This document shows positions 45,271-53,706 of a stretch of 64,000 nucleotides of DNA, one piece after another. Both the position numbers and the translations under genes were made by a program. Origin of the DNA: an uncultured Geobacteraceae bacterium (GTDB lineage: Bacteria; Desulfobacterota; Desulfuromonadia; Geobacterales; Pseudopelobacteraceae); contig CAJAFV010000085.1 in assembly GCA_903939115.1 (NCBI GenBank), positions 41,288 through 105,287 of the forward strand, written 5' to 3'. Each line of letters opens with the position of its first letter. The first letter of the stretch is position 1. The notes below the pieces were generated by a model that had not been told where the DNA came from, did no database searches, and was given only the letters and a program-made list of their open reading frames with translations.

Positions 45271-45801
45271 TTATCTCACCTCCTTTGCCTGATGGGCGCT
45301 GACTTTATCAATGTACGAATCCAATAATTCCAGAGCCTTCGGATCTGACGTCTGACCTTTGGCGTCCTTCAGGAGTTGAATCGCCTCGTCGAACCTCTTC
45401 AGCTCAACAGAGGCAAGGGCGCAATTCACATAGGCATCGAGATCTCCCGAGTCAAGCTCGGTAACTCTTTTGTACTCTTCTGCAGCTCCGGCAAAGTTTT
45501 TCTGAATGTGGTACACGCGCGCCAGGTTCCGATGCGCCTCTGCTGAGGAGGGATCTTTAGAAATTGCAGCCGTGAACTCTTTCACTGCAAAACCATAATT
45601 CCTTTCCGCTTCGGCATCCTGATGCCTGGGAGTGTGATCATAAAAACCTTTTTTGAAGTACTCCATCCCCTGCTGGTTATGAATGTTCGCTTCATCTGCA
45701 CCCGACTCCTGGCACAGAGCCCCGGGCACGAAGATGAGCAGAACAATGACTACGCCGGCTATACCTGCCAGCACCTTCTCTAAAAACAGCGGCTTCTTCA
45801 T
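45271..45801 (-). CDS. Exported TPR-repeat protein
   Basis: A 176-residue protein with a signal peptide or anchor (MKKPLFLEKVLAGIAGVVIV, possible cut at ALC-Q). At least three TPR units follow: YGFAVKEFTAAISKDPSSAEA, then AHRNLARVYHIQKNFAGAAEE, and AYVNCALASVELKRFDEAIQL. It is a protein-binding scaffold in the periplasm; no enzyme motif is seen. Start at MKKPL is supported by AAAGGAGG seven bases upstream. It is the first gene behind the GEMM riboswitch and is followed without a gap by the metallophosphoesterase-FnIII gene. Confidence 0.85.
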   Translation of the reverse strand: MKKPLFLEKVLAGIAGVVIVLLIFVPGALCQESGADEANIHNQQGMEYFKKGFYDHTPRHQDAEAERNYGFAVKEFTAAISKDPSSAEAHRNLARVYHIQKNFAGAAEEYKRVTELDSGDLDAYVNCALASVELKRFDEAIQLLKDAKGQTSDPKALELLDSYIDKVSAHQAKEVR

Positions 45802-45838
45802 GGCACTACCTCCTTTACAGAATTTTTGTTCAGGACGA

Positions 45839-45883
45839 CAAAAGGCCGGGCAAGCCAAGGGAATTACCTTCGGCAGCCCGGCC
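45839..45883 (-). terminator. Riboswitch terminator (expression platform)
   Basis: On the minus strand GGCCGGGC pairs with GCCCGGCC, extended by GCC(G)AAGG with CCTTGGC, then TTTTG. The 5' arm of this stem is the 3' strand of the aptamer (45859-45958), so aptamer folding and termination exclude one another. Confidence 0.8.
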
Positions 45884-45958
45884 ATCTTCAAGCTGAAGAT
45901 CCGTAACTTTCCGCCCCCTCCTCACGGAGGGTTTGGCTTTTCGGAATAGTACCTTCCC
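45859..45958 (-). ncRNA. GEMM-class (cyclic-dinucleotide) riboswitch
   Basis: Reading on the minus strand: GGGAA at 45958-45954 pairs with TTCCC at 45863-45859 (closing stem). Inside are GCCAAACC, a CCTCC-GTGA-GGAGG hairpin with a GNRA loop, GGGGCGGAAAG, CGGATC, an ATCTTCA/TGAAGAT stem, and GGCCGGGCTGCCG. These match in order the GEMM-I consensus (GCAAACC, GNRA hairpin, GGGACGCAAAGCC, GCCGGGUUACCG), with deviations CGGAAAG for CGCAAAG and no 11-nt receptor. GEMM-I RNAs bind c-di-GMP or, in Geobacter, 3',3'-cGAMP; I cannot decide which. The overlapped terminator implies an ON switch. A GGDEF protein is encoded at the window end. Confidence 0.72.
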
Positions 45959-46072
45959 ACTACACAATCAAACGTATCAAGAGATACAGATCTCCTTTCG
46001 GAGCCAATTACGGCACAGTCGATCGGTCCTTCCGGACGGTCGGCGACCCCGATCCCTTATTGACTGAATATA

Positions 46073-46100
46073 ATGATATCTAACAATTTTGTTTTTTCAA
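46073..46100 (-). promoter_or_regulatory. Candidate promoter of the riboswitch-TPR-phosphoesterase operon
   Basis: On the minus strand TTGAAA (46100-46095) and TATCAT (46078-46073) are spaced by 16 bases. The predicted start near 46066 gives a leader of about 265 nt that includes the whole aptamer and terminator. The upstream leader also holds two GNRA-looped hairpins (GTCC-GGAA-GGAC near 46030 and CTCC-GAAA-GGAG near 45995). Confidence 0.5.
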
Positions 46101-46141
46101 GTGGGTGAACCGTTTTTTTAAAATCCACTCCTGAATTTTTT

Positions 46142-46236
46142 CTAAGACCGAGGTGCAATCAAAAGGAGTACGAGGCGTTGAGGAGCTATCGACGAAGCCA
46201 ACGACGTAATCGTTTGATTGCGGCTTGGCCTAAGAC
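46142..46236. repeat. MITE-like element with CTAAGAC direct repeats
   Basis: CTAAGAC occurs at 46142-46148 and again at 46230-46236. Between them an 81-base segment has inverted GCAATCAAA (46155-46163) and TTTGATTGC (46213-46221). This is the layout of a small non-autonomous insertion with a 7-base target duplication. No open frame spans it. Confidence 0.45.
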
Positions 46237-46435
46237 ATACCTTGCAGCAGCGACATATATTGCTCACCAATAAATCGCTTATTTTCAATGCGTTATCTCT
46301 GGATAGTGCATTATGTCAATCTGCGTCACTCTTGTCGTTTCCGCTGCAAGTCGCGGCCACCTGAATAAATAAGTAGTATTTATTTGTAGTTACGATACAA
46401 CTTAGCATTGGCACGCAAAATGATAGGGGATACGT

Positions 46436-48586
46436 ATGATTAACAGACCCGCAAAATTGACAGAGGCAGAAGAGAGAGCATCTCTACGCCAGCGTGCCGA
46501 AGAACGCTTCAGAGAACGCGTGACGGAAACCTCAAAGACGCCATCGCCTGCTGAAACAACACGCCTCCTCCATGAACTGCAGGTGCATCAGATTGAGCTC
46601 GAGATGCAAAACGAAGAACTGCGGCACACCCAAGAGGAGCTTGAAGTCGAGCGGGAGCGCTATTTTGACCTCTACGACCTGGCGCCGGTCGGTTATCTGA
46701 CAATCGACGCCAACAGACATATCACCGAAGGTAACCTGACCGCCGCCACCATGCTCGGTGTGGGACGAAATGAGCTGCTCCACAAGCCGCTGTCTCAGTT
46801 TGTCAGCCCCGAAGACCAGAACGTCTACTATCTGGGGAGCAAAAGGCTTTTTGACAGCGGCGAGGTGCAGAACTGGGATATAACTCTGGTACGAGGCGAT
46901 GGTTTTATGTTCTCGGCGAATATACAGGGCCGTACGACGCACACCGGCGAATACCGCATTACCTTTCAAGACTGTTCCGAGCGCATCCTGGCGGAGGAGT
47001 CACGTTCTCAGATAGCCGCAGAGCTGTCGAGGGAGAAGGTGCTGTTGCGCGGCCTGATCGATGCCATCAGCGATCTGATTTTCATCAAGGATTACGAGGG
47101 CATCTATCTCGCCTGCAACAAGGCGTCAGCTGCTTTTACCGGAATTCCGGAATCGGAGCAGATCGGCAGGTCAGACTTCGATTTATTCGACCATAAAACA
47201 GCTCAGTTTATTGCAACGAATGACAGGGAGGTGCTTGGTAGCGGCAAATGTGTTCAAACCGAGGAGTGGATGACGTCTCACGACGGCAGCAGAGTCCTTC
47301 TGGACGTACTGAAAGCTCCTATTTTTGGCAGAGATGGTTTTGTTCATGGCTTGGTGGGGATTTGCCGCGACATGACCGAGCGCAAGCAGACAGAAGAGGA
47401 ATTAGTTCGGAGCAGAGAAGCAGCCCAGGTCGCCACCATTGCCAAAAGCCAATTCCTGGCGACCATGAGCCACGAGATACGCACACCGATGAACGGCGTC
47501 ATCACGATTCTCGATCTGCTGCTGCATTCCGGCCTCACCCCGAAGCAGCGCGAATACGTCGAATTAGCCAAAAAGTCCGGCAGCGATCTGATCTATCTGC
47601 TCAGCGACATACTTGATCTCTCCAAGATCGAAGCCGACAGATTGGAGCCGGAAATATCGACCTTTGAACTGCGACCGGTGATTGCTGAAATCGTCAGCAT
47701 GCTGACGCCTGAGGCCGGCGGCAAGGGACTGGAACTGGTCTCGTCGATTGATTCCGACGTACCGGAGGCATTTAAGGGAGACCGCGTCCGACTACGCCAG
47801 ATCATCACCAACCTGATCAGCAACGCCGTCAAATTCACCCATAAAGGCTCTGTAGCGCTGCATATCGAGAACGTGAGCGCAGAAGGAGAGATCGCCACCC
47901 TCCGTTTTCTGGTGCGAGACAGCGGTATCGGCATACCGGCAGACAAGCTGGAACAGATATTTGAAACATTTACCCAGGCCGACAGCTCCACCACGCGCAA
48001 ATATGGCGGCACCGGACTCGGCCTGGCGATCTGCAAACGGCTGGCGGAGCTGCTGGGCGGCAGTATCGGCGTCGAAAGCAACGAAGGTGAAGGATCAACT
48101 TTCTGGTTTACTGTCGTGATGGAGAAGCAGGCGGAACGGAGAGACGCACAATCTCGCGTCTTTCAGCCGGGCAGAACGGACAGAAGAGATATCACGACCA
48201 AACCTGATGCCGCCAACCGCATCCTGTTGACCGAGGACGACCCGACGGCCAGGAAAATATTACCGCTGCTGCTCGAGAACTGCGGCTACCAGGTCGATGT
48301 TGCCAAGGACGGCATGGAAGCGCTGCTGGCGCTGGAGAACAATGACTACGCGCTGGTTCTGATGGACTGCATGATGCCCGAAATGAGCGGTTATCAGGTC
48401 ACCACCGTCATCCGCAATCCGGCTTCGGCCGTGCGTCAGCATGATATTCCGGTCATTGCGCTCACCGGAAACGCTTCACAGCAGGATCGTGACAGATGCC
48501 TTGCCGTCGGCATGAACGAACATCTCCCCAAGCCGCTGATTTTCGATGATCTGCTTGCCGTGCTGCAGAATGTGCTGGTGAAGTAA
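46436..48586 (+). CDS. Hybrid histidine kinase, PAS-PAS-HisKA-HATPase-REC
   Basis: A 716-residue soluble kinase. A coiled-coil head (QIELEMQNEELRHTQEELEV) leads into PAS1 (YFDLYDLAPVGYLTIDA) and PAS2 (LIDAISDLIFIKDYEG). The HisKA box is [16 protein letters not shown] with phospho-His near 345. HATPase shows ISNAVKFTHKG, RDSGIGIP and KYGGTGLGLAICK. The C-terminal receiver has LLTEDDP and the acceptor Asp in VLMDCMMPEMSG. AGGGG lies 7 bases before ATG. It opens a plus-strand run with a second kinase and an NtrC-type regulator, probably one phosphorelay. Confidence 0.93.
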   Translation: MINRPAKLTEAEERASLRQRAEERFRERVTETSKTPSPAETTRLLHELQVHQIELEMQNEELRHTQEELEVERERYFDLYDLAPVGYLTIDANRHITEGNLTAATMLGVGRNELLHKPLSQFVSPEDQNVYYLGSKRLFDSGEVQNWDITLVRGDGFMFSANIQGRTTHTGEYRITFQDCSERILAEESRSQIAAELSREKVLLRGLIDAISDLIFIKDYEGIYLACNKASAAFTGIPESEQIGRSDFDLFDHKTAQFIATNDREVLGSGKCVQTEEWMTSHDGSRVLLDVLKAPIFGRDGFVHGLVGICRDMTERKQTEEELVRSREAAQVATIAKSQFLATMSHEIRTPMNGVITILDLLLHSGLTPKQREYVELAKKSGSDLIYLLSDILDLSKIEADRLEPEISTFELRPVIAEIVSMLTPEAGGKGLELVSSIDSDVPEAFKGDRVRLRQIITNLISNAVKFTHKGSVALHIENVSAEGEIATLRFLVRDSGIGIPADKLEQIFETFTQADSSTTRKYGGTGLGLAICKRLAELLGGSIGVESNEGEGSTFWFTVVMEKQAERRDAQSRVFQPGRTDRRDITTKPDAANRILLTEDDPTARKILPLLLENCGYQVDVAKDGMEALLALENNDYALVLMDCMMPEMSGYQVTTVIRNPASAVRQHDIPVIALTGNASQQDRDRCLAVGMNEHLPKPLIFDDLLAVLQNVLVK

Positions 48587-48617
48587 TGCCAATTTCAAAC
48601 ATACGGGTCGCACTACC

Positions 48618-49445
48618 ATGAATACTGCAGGCAGCAGCGACTGCTCTTTTGAAAATCTTGCCAGATTCAACTGGTCCGCCACCCAGATGCTGTTGCTGCG
48701 TGACTTCAGGCACGACCTGATAAATCCGATTAATTCAATTCTTCTGGGGAACAGGCTTCTTGATAAACTGGTCAAGGATGCAACCGGCCTCTACATTGAA
48801 CTGGACGAGGCAGCCGACCGTGTACCGAGCGGTTTCAGGGAATCCTGGGGTCACATTCTTGAGGTCATGCCGCAGGTCATGCGTGGCCAGAACGACTCAG
48901 CGCTCAGGTTTGACCAGTTTGGCTCCTTTCTGGCTGAATTCACCGGCGATGGCCGCATTACCGCCGCTAACAGCGTAGACGTCACGCAGCTGGCAACCCT
49001 CTGCAGCACGATGCTGCGGCCACGAATTTCCACGCATACGAAGCATTTCACTCTTGACGTCGCCCATAATCTTCCCACTTTTCCCGGCAGCGCACAGCAG
49101 ATGCTGCAGGTCATGCTCAATCTGCTGCTGAACGCTCTCCATTCGCTCCCCGACCGTTCCTGCGGCGTGGTTTTCTCCGCATCCTATCACCGGGTGAACG
49201 GCCGGCAGCAACTGCAGCTGCAGATATCAGATCAGGGCATCGGCATCCAGCCTGACATACGGCAGCAGATCGTCGAACCATTTTTTTCCACCTGGCAGGA
49301 TCGTGGCTGTATCGGGCTCGGCCTGACCGTCGCCGACCGGATCGTTCGTGATCATGGCGGTGAGCTCTCCATTGATTCCGCGCCGGGAGCAGGAACCCGC
49401 GTCCTGGTGTCACTGCCGGTGCAAAACGGAGCAGAAGGAGTATAA
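48618..49445 (+). CDS. Small histidine kinase without a sensor domain
   Basis: A 275-residue kinase. The likely acceptor is in LRDFRHDLINPINSI (His near 37). The HATPase has LNLLLNALHSLPD (N-box), ISDQGIGIQPD (G1), FFSTWQDRGCIGLGLTVADR (G2). No transmembrane or PAS domain is seen, so it probably takes input from a partner protein. The ribosome site is weak; the gene begins 31 bases after the previous stop. It is followed two bases later by the sigma-54 activator, its most likely phosphorylation target. Confidence 0.88.
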   Translation: MNTAGSSDCSFENLARFNWSATQMLLLRDFRHDLINPINSILLGNRLLDKLVKDATGLYIELDEAADRVPSGFRESWGHILEVMPQVMRGQNDSALRFDQFGSFLAEFTGDGRITAANSVDVTQLATLCSTMLRPRISTHTKHFTLDVAHNLPTFPGSAQQMLQVMLNLLLNALHSLPDRSCGVVFSASYHRVNGRQQLQLQISDQGIGIQPDIRQQIVEPFFSTWQDRGCIGLGLTVADRIVRDHGGELSIDSAPGAGTRVLVSLPVQNGAEGV

Positions 49446-49447
49446 CC

Positions 49448-50857
49448 ATGCCTGAAACGCGTTCCAGATATCTTCCGGTCCTGCTGGTAGACGATGATAA
49501 AAACTGCTGCGACATGATGGCGCTCACACTGCGGGAAGCGGGGATAAAAAACGTTCACTGCATTTGTGACAGCCGCCAGGCGCTGCCGTTTATCGAGGTA
49601 CATGGCGCCGCAATGGTACTGCTGGATCTCTGCATGCCGCATCTGTCAGGGCAGGAACTGCTTGGCGCTATCCGTCGTGATTATCCCGCTATCCAGGTCG
49701 TTGTCATCTCGGGCGCCAACGAACTGAATCTGGCTGTCGACTGCATGAAACAGGGGGCGATCGACTACCTGCACAAGCCGGTCGAGACCAACCGGCTGCT
49801 TGCCTGTGTCAGGAATGCAATAAAAATAACCGTTATGCAGGGAGAGCTGCTCTCTCTTAAACGGCGCATGCTGGATAATACTCTTGATTGTCCGTCTGCC
49901 TTTGAAGCTATCAAGACCTGCAGCAGCAAGATGCAGGCGCTGTTTCAATACACCGAAGTAGTTGCCGGCTCGCAGCTGCCGATTCTGATTACCGGTGAAA
50001 CCGGAGTGGGAAAAGAACTAATGGCACGTGCGGTGCACCACCTGAGCGGCGTCAGTGGCGAATTTGTCAGCGTCAACGTAGCCGGCCTGGATGATGCAAA
50101 CTTTTCGGATACGCTTTTCGGTCACAAGAAAGGAGCCTTCACCGGCGCTGATCAGGCACGCGAAGGGATGATTGCGCGTGCCGCCGGCGGCACTCTCCTG
50201 CTGGACGAAATCGGCGATCTGGAGGAACGATCGCAGATAAAACTGCTCAGGCTCTTACAGGAAGGTGAATATTATCCGGTTGGTTCGGACGCGCTCAAAA
50301 AAACCACGGCGCGGGTCGTAGCGGTCACCAACCACAAACTCCCCGAGCGGGTAGCGGCACAACTGTTCAGAAGGGATCTTTACTACCGGCTCTGCATGCA
50401 TGAGATCAACATCCCCCCGTTGCGTGAACGCCGTGAAGACATGTCACTCCTGCTGGAGCATTTTGTCGCCGAAGCGGCACTCTCGTATAACAAGAGCCGC
50501 CCCGCCGTTTCAGCAAGTGCCGTCGCCTTTCTGAAAGGATTGAGCTTTCCGGGCAACATTCGAGAACTGAAAGCGATGATATACGATGCCGTGGCACGCT
50601 GTAACGAAGGAGAGTTGTCGGCACACTGTTTCGGTGTCCGCAGCCGAGGAACTCTGGCACCAACCGACAGAGAACCGTCCCACGCTGACGCGGAATTTTC
50701 AATCGACGCTCTCTTCGGCCACTTTCCGACCTTTCATGAGATTGAGGAGTATCTGATCGACGAGGCGCTGCGTCGTTCGGCAGGCAATCTCAACGCGGCG
50801 GCCGCCACGCTCGGCATAACCCGCCAGACCATTGCCAACCGACGAAAAAAAACGTAA
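49448..50857 (+). CDS. NtrC-family sigma-54-dependent response regulator
   Basis: A 469-residue regulator. Receiver at 1-125 with VLLVDDDKNC and acceptor Asp60 in MVLLDLCMPHLSG. AAA+ domain: Walker A ITGETGVGKELMAR, the sigma-54 contact loop HKKGAFTGADQ, Walker B GGTLLLDEIGDLE and the arginine-finger region LFRRDLYYRL. The C-terminal Fis-type helix-turn-helix is ALRRSAGNLNAAAATLGITR. AAGGAGT precedes ATG. GAFTGA is complete, so it should activate sigma-54 promoters. Target genes are not evident here. Confidence 0.95.
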   Translation: MPETRSRYLPVLLVDDDKNCCDMMALTLREAGIKNVHCICDSRQALPFIEVHGAAMVLLDLCMPHLSGQELLGAIRRDYPAIQVVVISGANELNLAVDCMKQGAIDYLHKPVETNRLLACVRNAIKITVMQGELLSLKRRMLDNTLDCPSAFEAIKTCSSKMQALFQYTEVVAGSQLPILITGETGVGKELMARAVHHLSGVSGEFVSVNVAGLDDANFSDTLFGHKKGAFTGADQAREGMIARAAGGTLLLDEIGDLEERSQIKLLRLLQEGEYYPVGSDALKKTTARVVAVTNHKLPERVAAQLFRRDLYYRLCMHEINIPPLRERREDMSLLLEHFVAEAALSYNKSRPAVSASAVAFLKGLSFPGNIRELKAMIYDAVARCNEGELSAHCFGVRSRGTLAPTDREPSHADAEFSIDALFGHFPTFHEIEEYLIDEALRRSAGNLNAAAATLGITRQTIANRRKKT

Positions 50858-50861
50858 TTGC

Positions 50862-50899
50862 GGGAGGTAAATTATTTACCTCCCGGTAAAATTTTTACC
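50862..50899 (+). terminator. Double hairpin after the NtrC-type gene
   Basis: GGGAGGTAAA and TTTACCTCCC pair perfectly around TTA, five bases after the stop, followed at once by GGTAAAA/TTTTTACC. This is the probable transcription end of the kinase-kinase-regulator run, though it lacks a long separate T-tract. The gap to 51304 otherwise holds a palindromic repeat. Confidence 0.55.
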
Positions 50900-51133
50900 C
50901 ACACGCAACCCCCCGTTTTATATCAAATCACACCCGATATACCCCCTCAATAGCACATCTCATCCTGCAAATATTTTACTTCACCCCACGGAACGAAATC
51001 ATGCAACATACTGTATTTATTGATTTATTTTCAATGCTGCGCTTGGCATGCATTGTGTAGAGTATAATTAGTAATCAACAGATTCTCAGCGTTATCAGTC
51101 AGCTAATTGCCTCTAGATTAACCTGCTGCCTTA

Positions 51134-51230
51134 TCATCCGGCCTTCGGCCACCTTCTCCCCGAGGGAGAAGGCTTGACGTTGTTCCTTCTCCATTAGGGA
51201 GAAGGTGCCCGATAGGGCGGATGAGGGGGG
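51134..51230. repeat. TCATCCGGCC/CCTTCTCCC palindromic repeat, copy 1
   Basis: Two hairpins in inverted order: TCATCCG-GCCTTCGGCC-ACCTTCTCCCC-GAGGGAGAAGG, then CCTTCTCC-ATTA-GGGAGAAGG-TGCCC-GATA-GGGC-GGATGA. Related copies are at 53476-53600 and 61833-61959. It lies upstream of the STAS gene and is REP-like in size and layout. Confidence 0.8.
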
Positions 51231-51304
51231 GGCGCTTTTGACGTTTTGCGTAAAGCTAACCAGCAATCAACAATTCCTGTTCGTGTCAGCCAGAGGACGT
51301 GCGT

Positions 51305-51595
51305 ATGTCCATATTCATAGAAGGTTCGGAGGCGCATCTGGTGGGTGATTGGACTCTCAGCGGCACGGTGGGTAATATCAGTTCACTGTCACGTTCCCTG
51401 CAGCAGCTGAATGCCACACAGGACAAACAGCTCCTGATAAATTGCCGGCGTATCGGCAAGGTTGATACCAGCGGCCTGCAGCTTCTCCGCGTATGGATGG
51501 AGTGCGCCAGGATACGGGGAATAACGCCGCGCTTAACACATGTTACCGAAGGAATGAAGCTCGTAATGCAGCATACTGATTTTTATCTTTCCTGA
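51305..51595 (+). CDS. STAS-domain protein
   Basis: A 96-residue protein close to the MlaB/SpoIIAA fold: VGDWTLSGTVGNISSLSRSL, then LLINCRRIGKVDTSGLQLLR with the typical DTSGL loop, and VTEGMKLVMQH. The Ser of DTSG could be phosphorylated, but no RsbW-type kinase adjoins it. Start at MSIFIE, eight bases after GAGG. It precedes a PAS kinase-receiver gene by 16 bases, the likely functional partner. Confidence 0.83.
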   Translation: MSIFIEGSEAHLVGDWTLSGTVGNISSLSRSLQQLNATQDKQLLINCRRIGKVDTSGLQLLRVWMECARIRGITPRLTHVTEGMKLVMQHTDFYLS

Positions 51596-51611
51596 AAGAG
51601 AGGGTTTCCAG

Positions 51612-53339
51612 ATGACTTTTATGGCAACAGAAACAGCCCGTGAACTTCGTCGCCGGGCCGCAACCAAGACACATATAGGTGGTGCCAAAGCGTTAAATTC
51701 TCTTTCTCCCGAGGAATCGGGAGAGGTTCTCAACGAACTGCTGCTGCAGCAGGTTGAACTGGAGATGCAGAACGACGAACTGCGCCGTACACAGCAGGAA
51801 CTTAAATCCTCGCAAGCCCGTTATTTTGATCTCTACAATCTGGCACCGGTCGGCTATCTGACCCTGAGCGACACGGGAATGATCCTCGAGGCGAATCGTG
51901 CCGTCACCACGCTGCTCGACATGCCGCTTGAGGATCTGCGCAGTGCAATCCTACCGCGGTTCATCTTTCCCGAAGATCAGGACATCTATCACCTGTACCG
52001 CAAGCGGATCGCTGAAACCGGTGACACACACGCCTGTGAACTGCGCATGGTACGGGGTGACGGTTCCGTATTCTGGGGACATCTGCAGGCGGCGCCGGAG
52101 CAACAGGGTGAATCATGGATCACCATGACCGATATCTCCGAACGCAAGCGTACCGAGGCCGCTGCAGAGGCATTTGAGCTGCAGATTCGCGAAGCCCGGA
52201 AACTGGAAAGCCTCAGCGTGCTGACCGGCGGCATCGCCCATGATTTTAACAATATCCTGGCGATTATCGTCGGCTATTGCTCGCTGATAAAAATGAATTA
52301 TGAACAGGCAGCACACTATGTCCCGGAGATAGAAACGGCAGCCGACCGTGCCGCTGAACTCTGCCGCCAGATGCTGACATACGCGGGGAAATCGGAAGCA
52401 GCCAAGACAGATTTCGATATGACGGGACTGCTTGATGAGATGATCCGGATGATGAAAACGGGCGTTGCCGAGAATACGTCGATAACATTTGCCCGTCCGG
52501 ACAACATCCTGATCGTTACCGGCGATGCCGGCCAGATCAGAGAGGTCATCATGAATCTGATTGTCAATGCGTCGGAGGCCGTCTGTCAGGCACATGGCGA
52601 GATCACTGTCTCGCTGGCACGCATGGAGATCACGGCAGGAGAGATACATGAGGATTGTCTCGGCAAGATAATACCGGAAGGGCGGTACGTCTGCATGGAG
52701 GTAGCCGACAACGGCTGCGGTATGGATGACGAAACCAGGCAGCGAATTTTTGAGCCGTTCTACTCAACCAAATTTTTTGGACGCGGCCTCGGAATGTCGG
52801 CAGTACACGGTATCGTTGCAGCCAATGACGGAGCATTGCAGCTCTACAGCCGCCGTGGTTTCGGCACTACCGTCAGACTCTACCTGCCGACGCAGAGCGC
52901 TGAACCGGCAGCGGCTGAACCGGTTAAACAGCCTGATTCAGGCACGTGGCAGGGGAGCGGTACGATTCTGTTGGTTGAAGACGAAAGGCATCTCAAGGTA
53001 CTCGCCGAAACCATTCTGAAAGTCCTCGGATTTACGGTTATCAAGGCGGCAAACGGTGAGGAGGCGCTGGAACTGTATCAACAGAACTCCGCCGATATCA
53101 CCCTGGTCATTACCGATATCGGCATGCCGGTCATGGACGGCTATGAGCTGTTCAGCAATCTGAAAAAGCTGAATGCGAAGCTGCCGATCATTATCTCCAG
53201 CGGTTATGCCAGTGATACTATAACTTCACGGCTTCCCCGTTCGGAGATTGCCGGGATGCTCTGCAAGCCGTACAGCTTTACGGAGTTCAGTGATGTGGTG
53301 AAGGGCGCCGTAGAGGGCGTGCCGACCCGATTCGACTGA
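51612..53339 (+). CDS. PAS histidine kinase with C-terminal receiver
   Basis: A 575-residue soluble kinase. The head (LQQVELEMQNDELRRTQQEL) and PAS (YFDLYNLAPVGYLTLSDTG) are close relatives of those in the 46436 kinase. The kinase core is of another type: LESLSVLTGGIAHDFNNILA with His as acceptor, NLIVNASEAV, VADNGCGMD and FGRGLGMSAVHG. The receiver has LLVEDERH and acceptor Asp in LVITDIGMPVMDGYE. Very similar cores occur in 56924-58576 and 61982-63640. No membrane segment. Confidence 0.92.
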   Translation: MTFMATETARELRRRAATKTHIGGAKALNSLSPEESGEVLNELLLQQVELEMQNDELRRTQQELKSSQARYFDLYNLAPVGYLTLSDTGMILEANRAVTTLLDMPLEDLRSAILPRFIFPEDQDIYHLYRKRIAETGDTHACELRMVRGDGSVFWGHLQAAPEQQGESWITMTDISERKRTEAAAEAFELQIREARKLESLSVLTGGIAHDFNNILAIIVGYCSLIKMNYEQAAHYVPEIETAADRAAELCRQMLTYAGKSEAAKTDFDMTGLLDEMIRMMKTGVAENTSITFARPDNILIVTGDAGQIREVIMNLIVNASEAVCQAHGEITVSLARMEITAGEIHEDCLGKIIPEGRYVCMEVADNGCGMDDETRQRIFEPFYSTKFFGRGLGMSAVHGIVAANDGALQLYSRRGFGTTVRLYLPTQSAEPAAAEPVKQPDSGTWQGSGTILLVEDERHLKVLAETILKVLGFTVIKAANGEEALELYQQNSADITLVITDIGMPVMDGYELFSNLKKLNAKLPIIISSGYASDTITSRLPRSEIAGMLCKPYSFTEFSDVVKGAVEGVPTRFD

Positions 53340-53350
53340 TAAACCATTTT

Positions 53351-53434
53351 GTAGGAGCGTTTTCCAAAACGCGATTGCGGTAATATTCAACAATGCCGGC
53401 CATTGCAGCATTCGCGGCAGGATGCCGCTCCTAC
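53351..53434 (-). repeat. GTAGGAGCGG palindromic repeat, copy B (complete)
   Basis: Begins GTAGGAGCG and ends CGCTCCTAC on the plus strand; terminal arms pair, and the inner part also folds (AAAACGCGATTGC against GCATTCGCGG, CAATG against CATTG). It is the inverted copy of 43300-43376 and lies 11 bases past a kinase stop, where it could protect or end the transcript. Confidence 0.85.
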
Positions 53435-53475
53435 GGCTTAATCCCTTTTTCCGATTAGCGCTATGCTTCAGCTAG

Positions 53476-53600
53476 TTCCTTCTCCCTGAGGGAGAAGGTG
53501 GCCGAAGGCCGGATGAGGGGGGGGATTGTCTGATAAGTTCCCCCTCACCCTCACCCTAACCCTCTCCTTTAGGCCCTGTGGGTCCTCAGGGAGAGGGGAT
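53476..53600. repeat. TCATCCGGCC/CCTTCTCCC palindromic repeat, copy 2
   Basis: Left hairpin CCTTCTCCCTGAGGGAGAAGG, then TGGCCGAAGGCCGGATGAGGGG. Right part CCCCCTCACCCTCACCCTAA and a second hairpin whose apex is enlarged by TTTAGGCCCTGTGGGTCCTCA. With copy B of the GTAGGAGCGG repeat it fills most of the 367-base gap 53340-53706. Confidence 0.8.
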
Positions 53601-53706
53601 GTTTTGAAGCGCTGGTTGAAGATTAGCGCTAATCGGATCCCTTTTTACTGCGGCGGTGCAGTGTATCCATCTGCTGGCATACTTACCTGCAGCTGTGAGG
53701 CCACCT

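Noticed and set aside
46409..46426. TTGGCACG followed by ATGAT as a sigma-54 promoter of the first kinase
   Set aside because: The -12 element does not match TTGCA, and the start would fall at the start codon with no room for the visible ribosome site.
51043..51059. TTGGCATG-CATT-GTGTA as a sigma-54 promoter of the STAS gene
   Set aside because: The -24 half is good but the -12 half lacks the GC pair; too weak to list, though the NtrC-type gene upstream makes it worth remembering.
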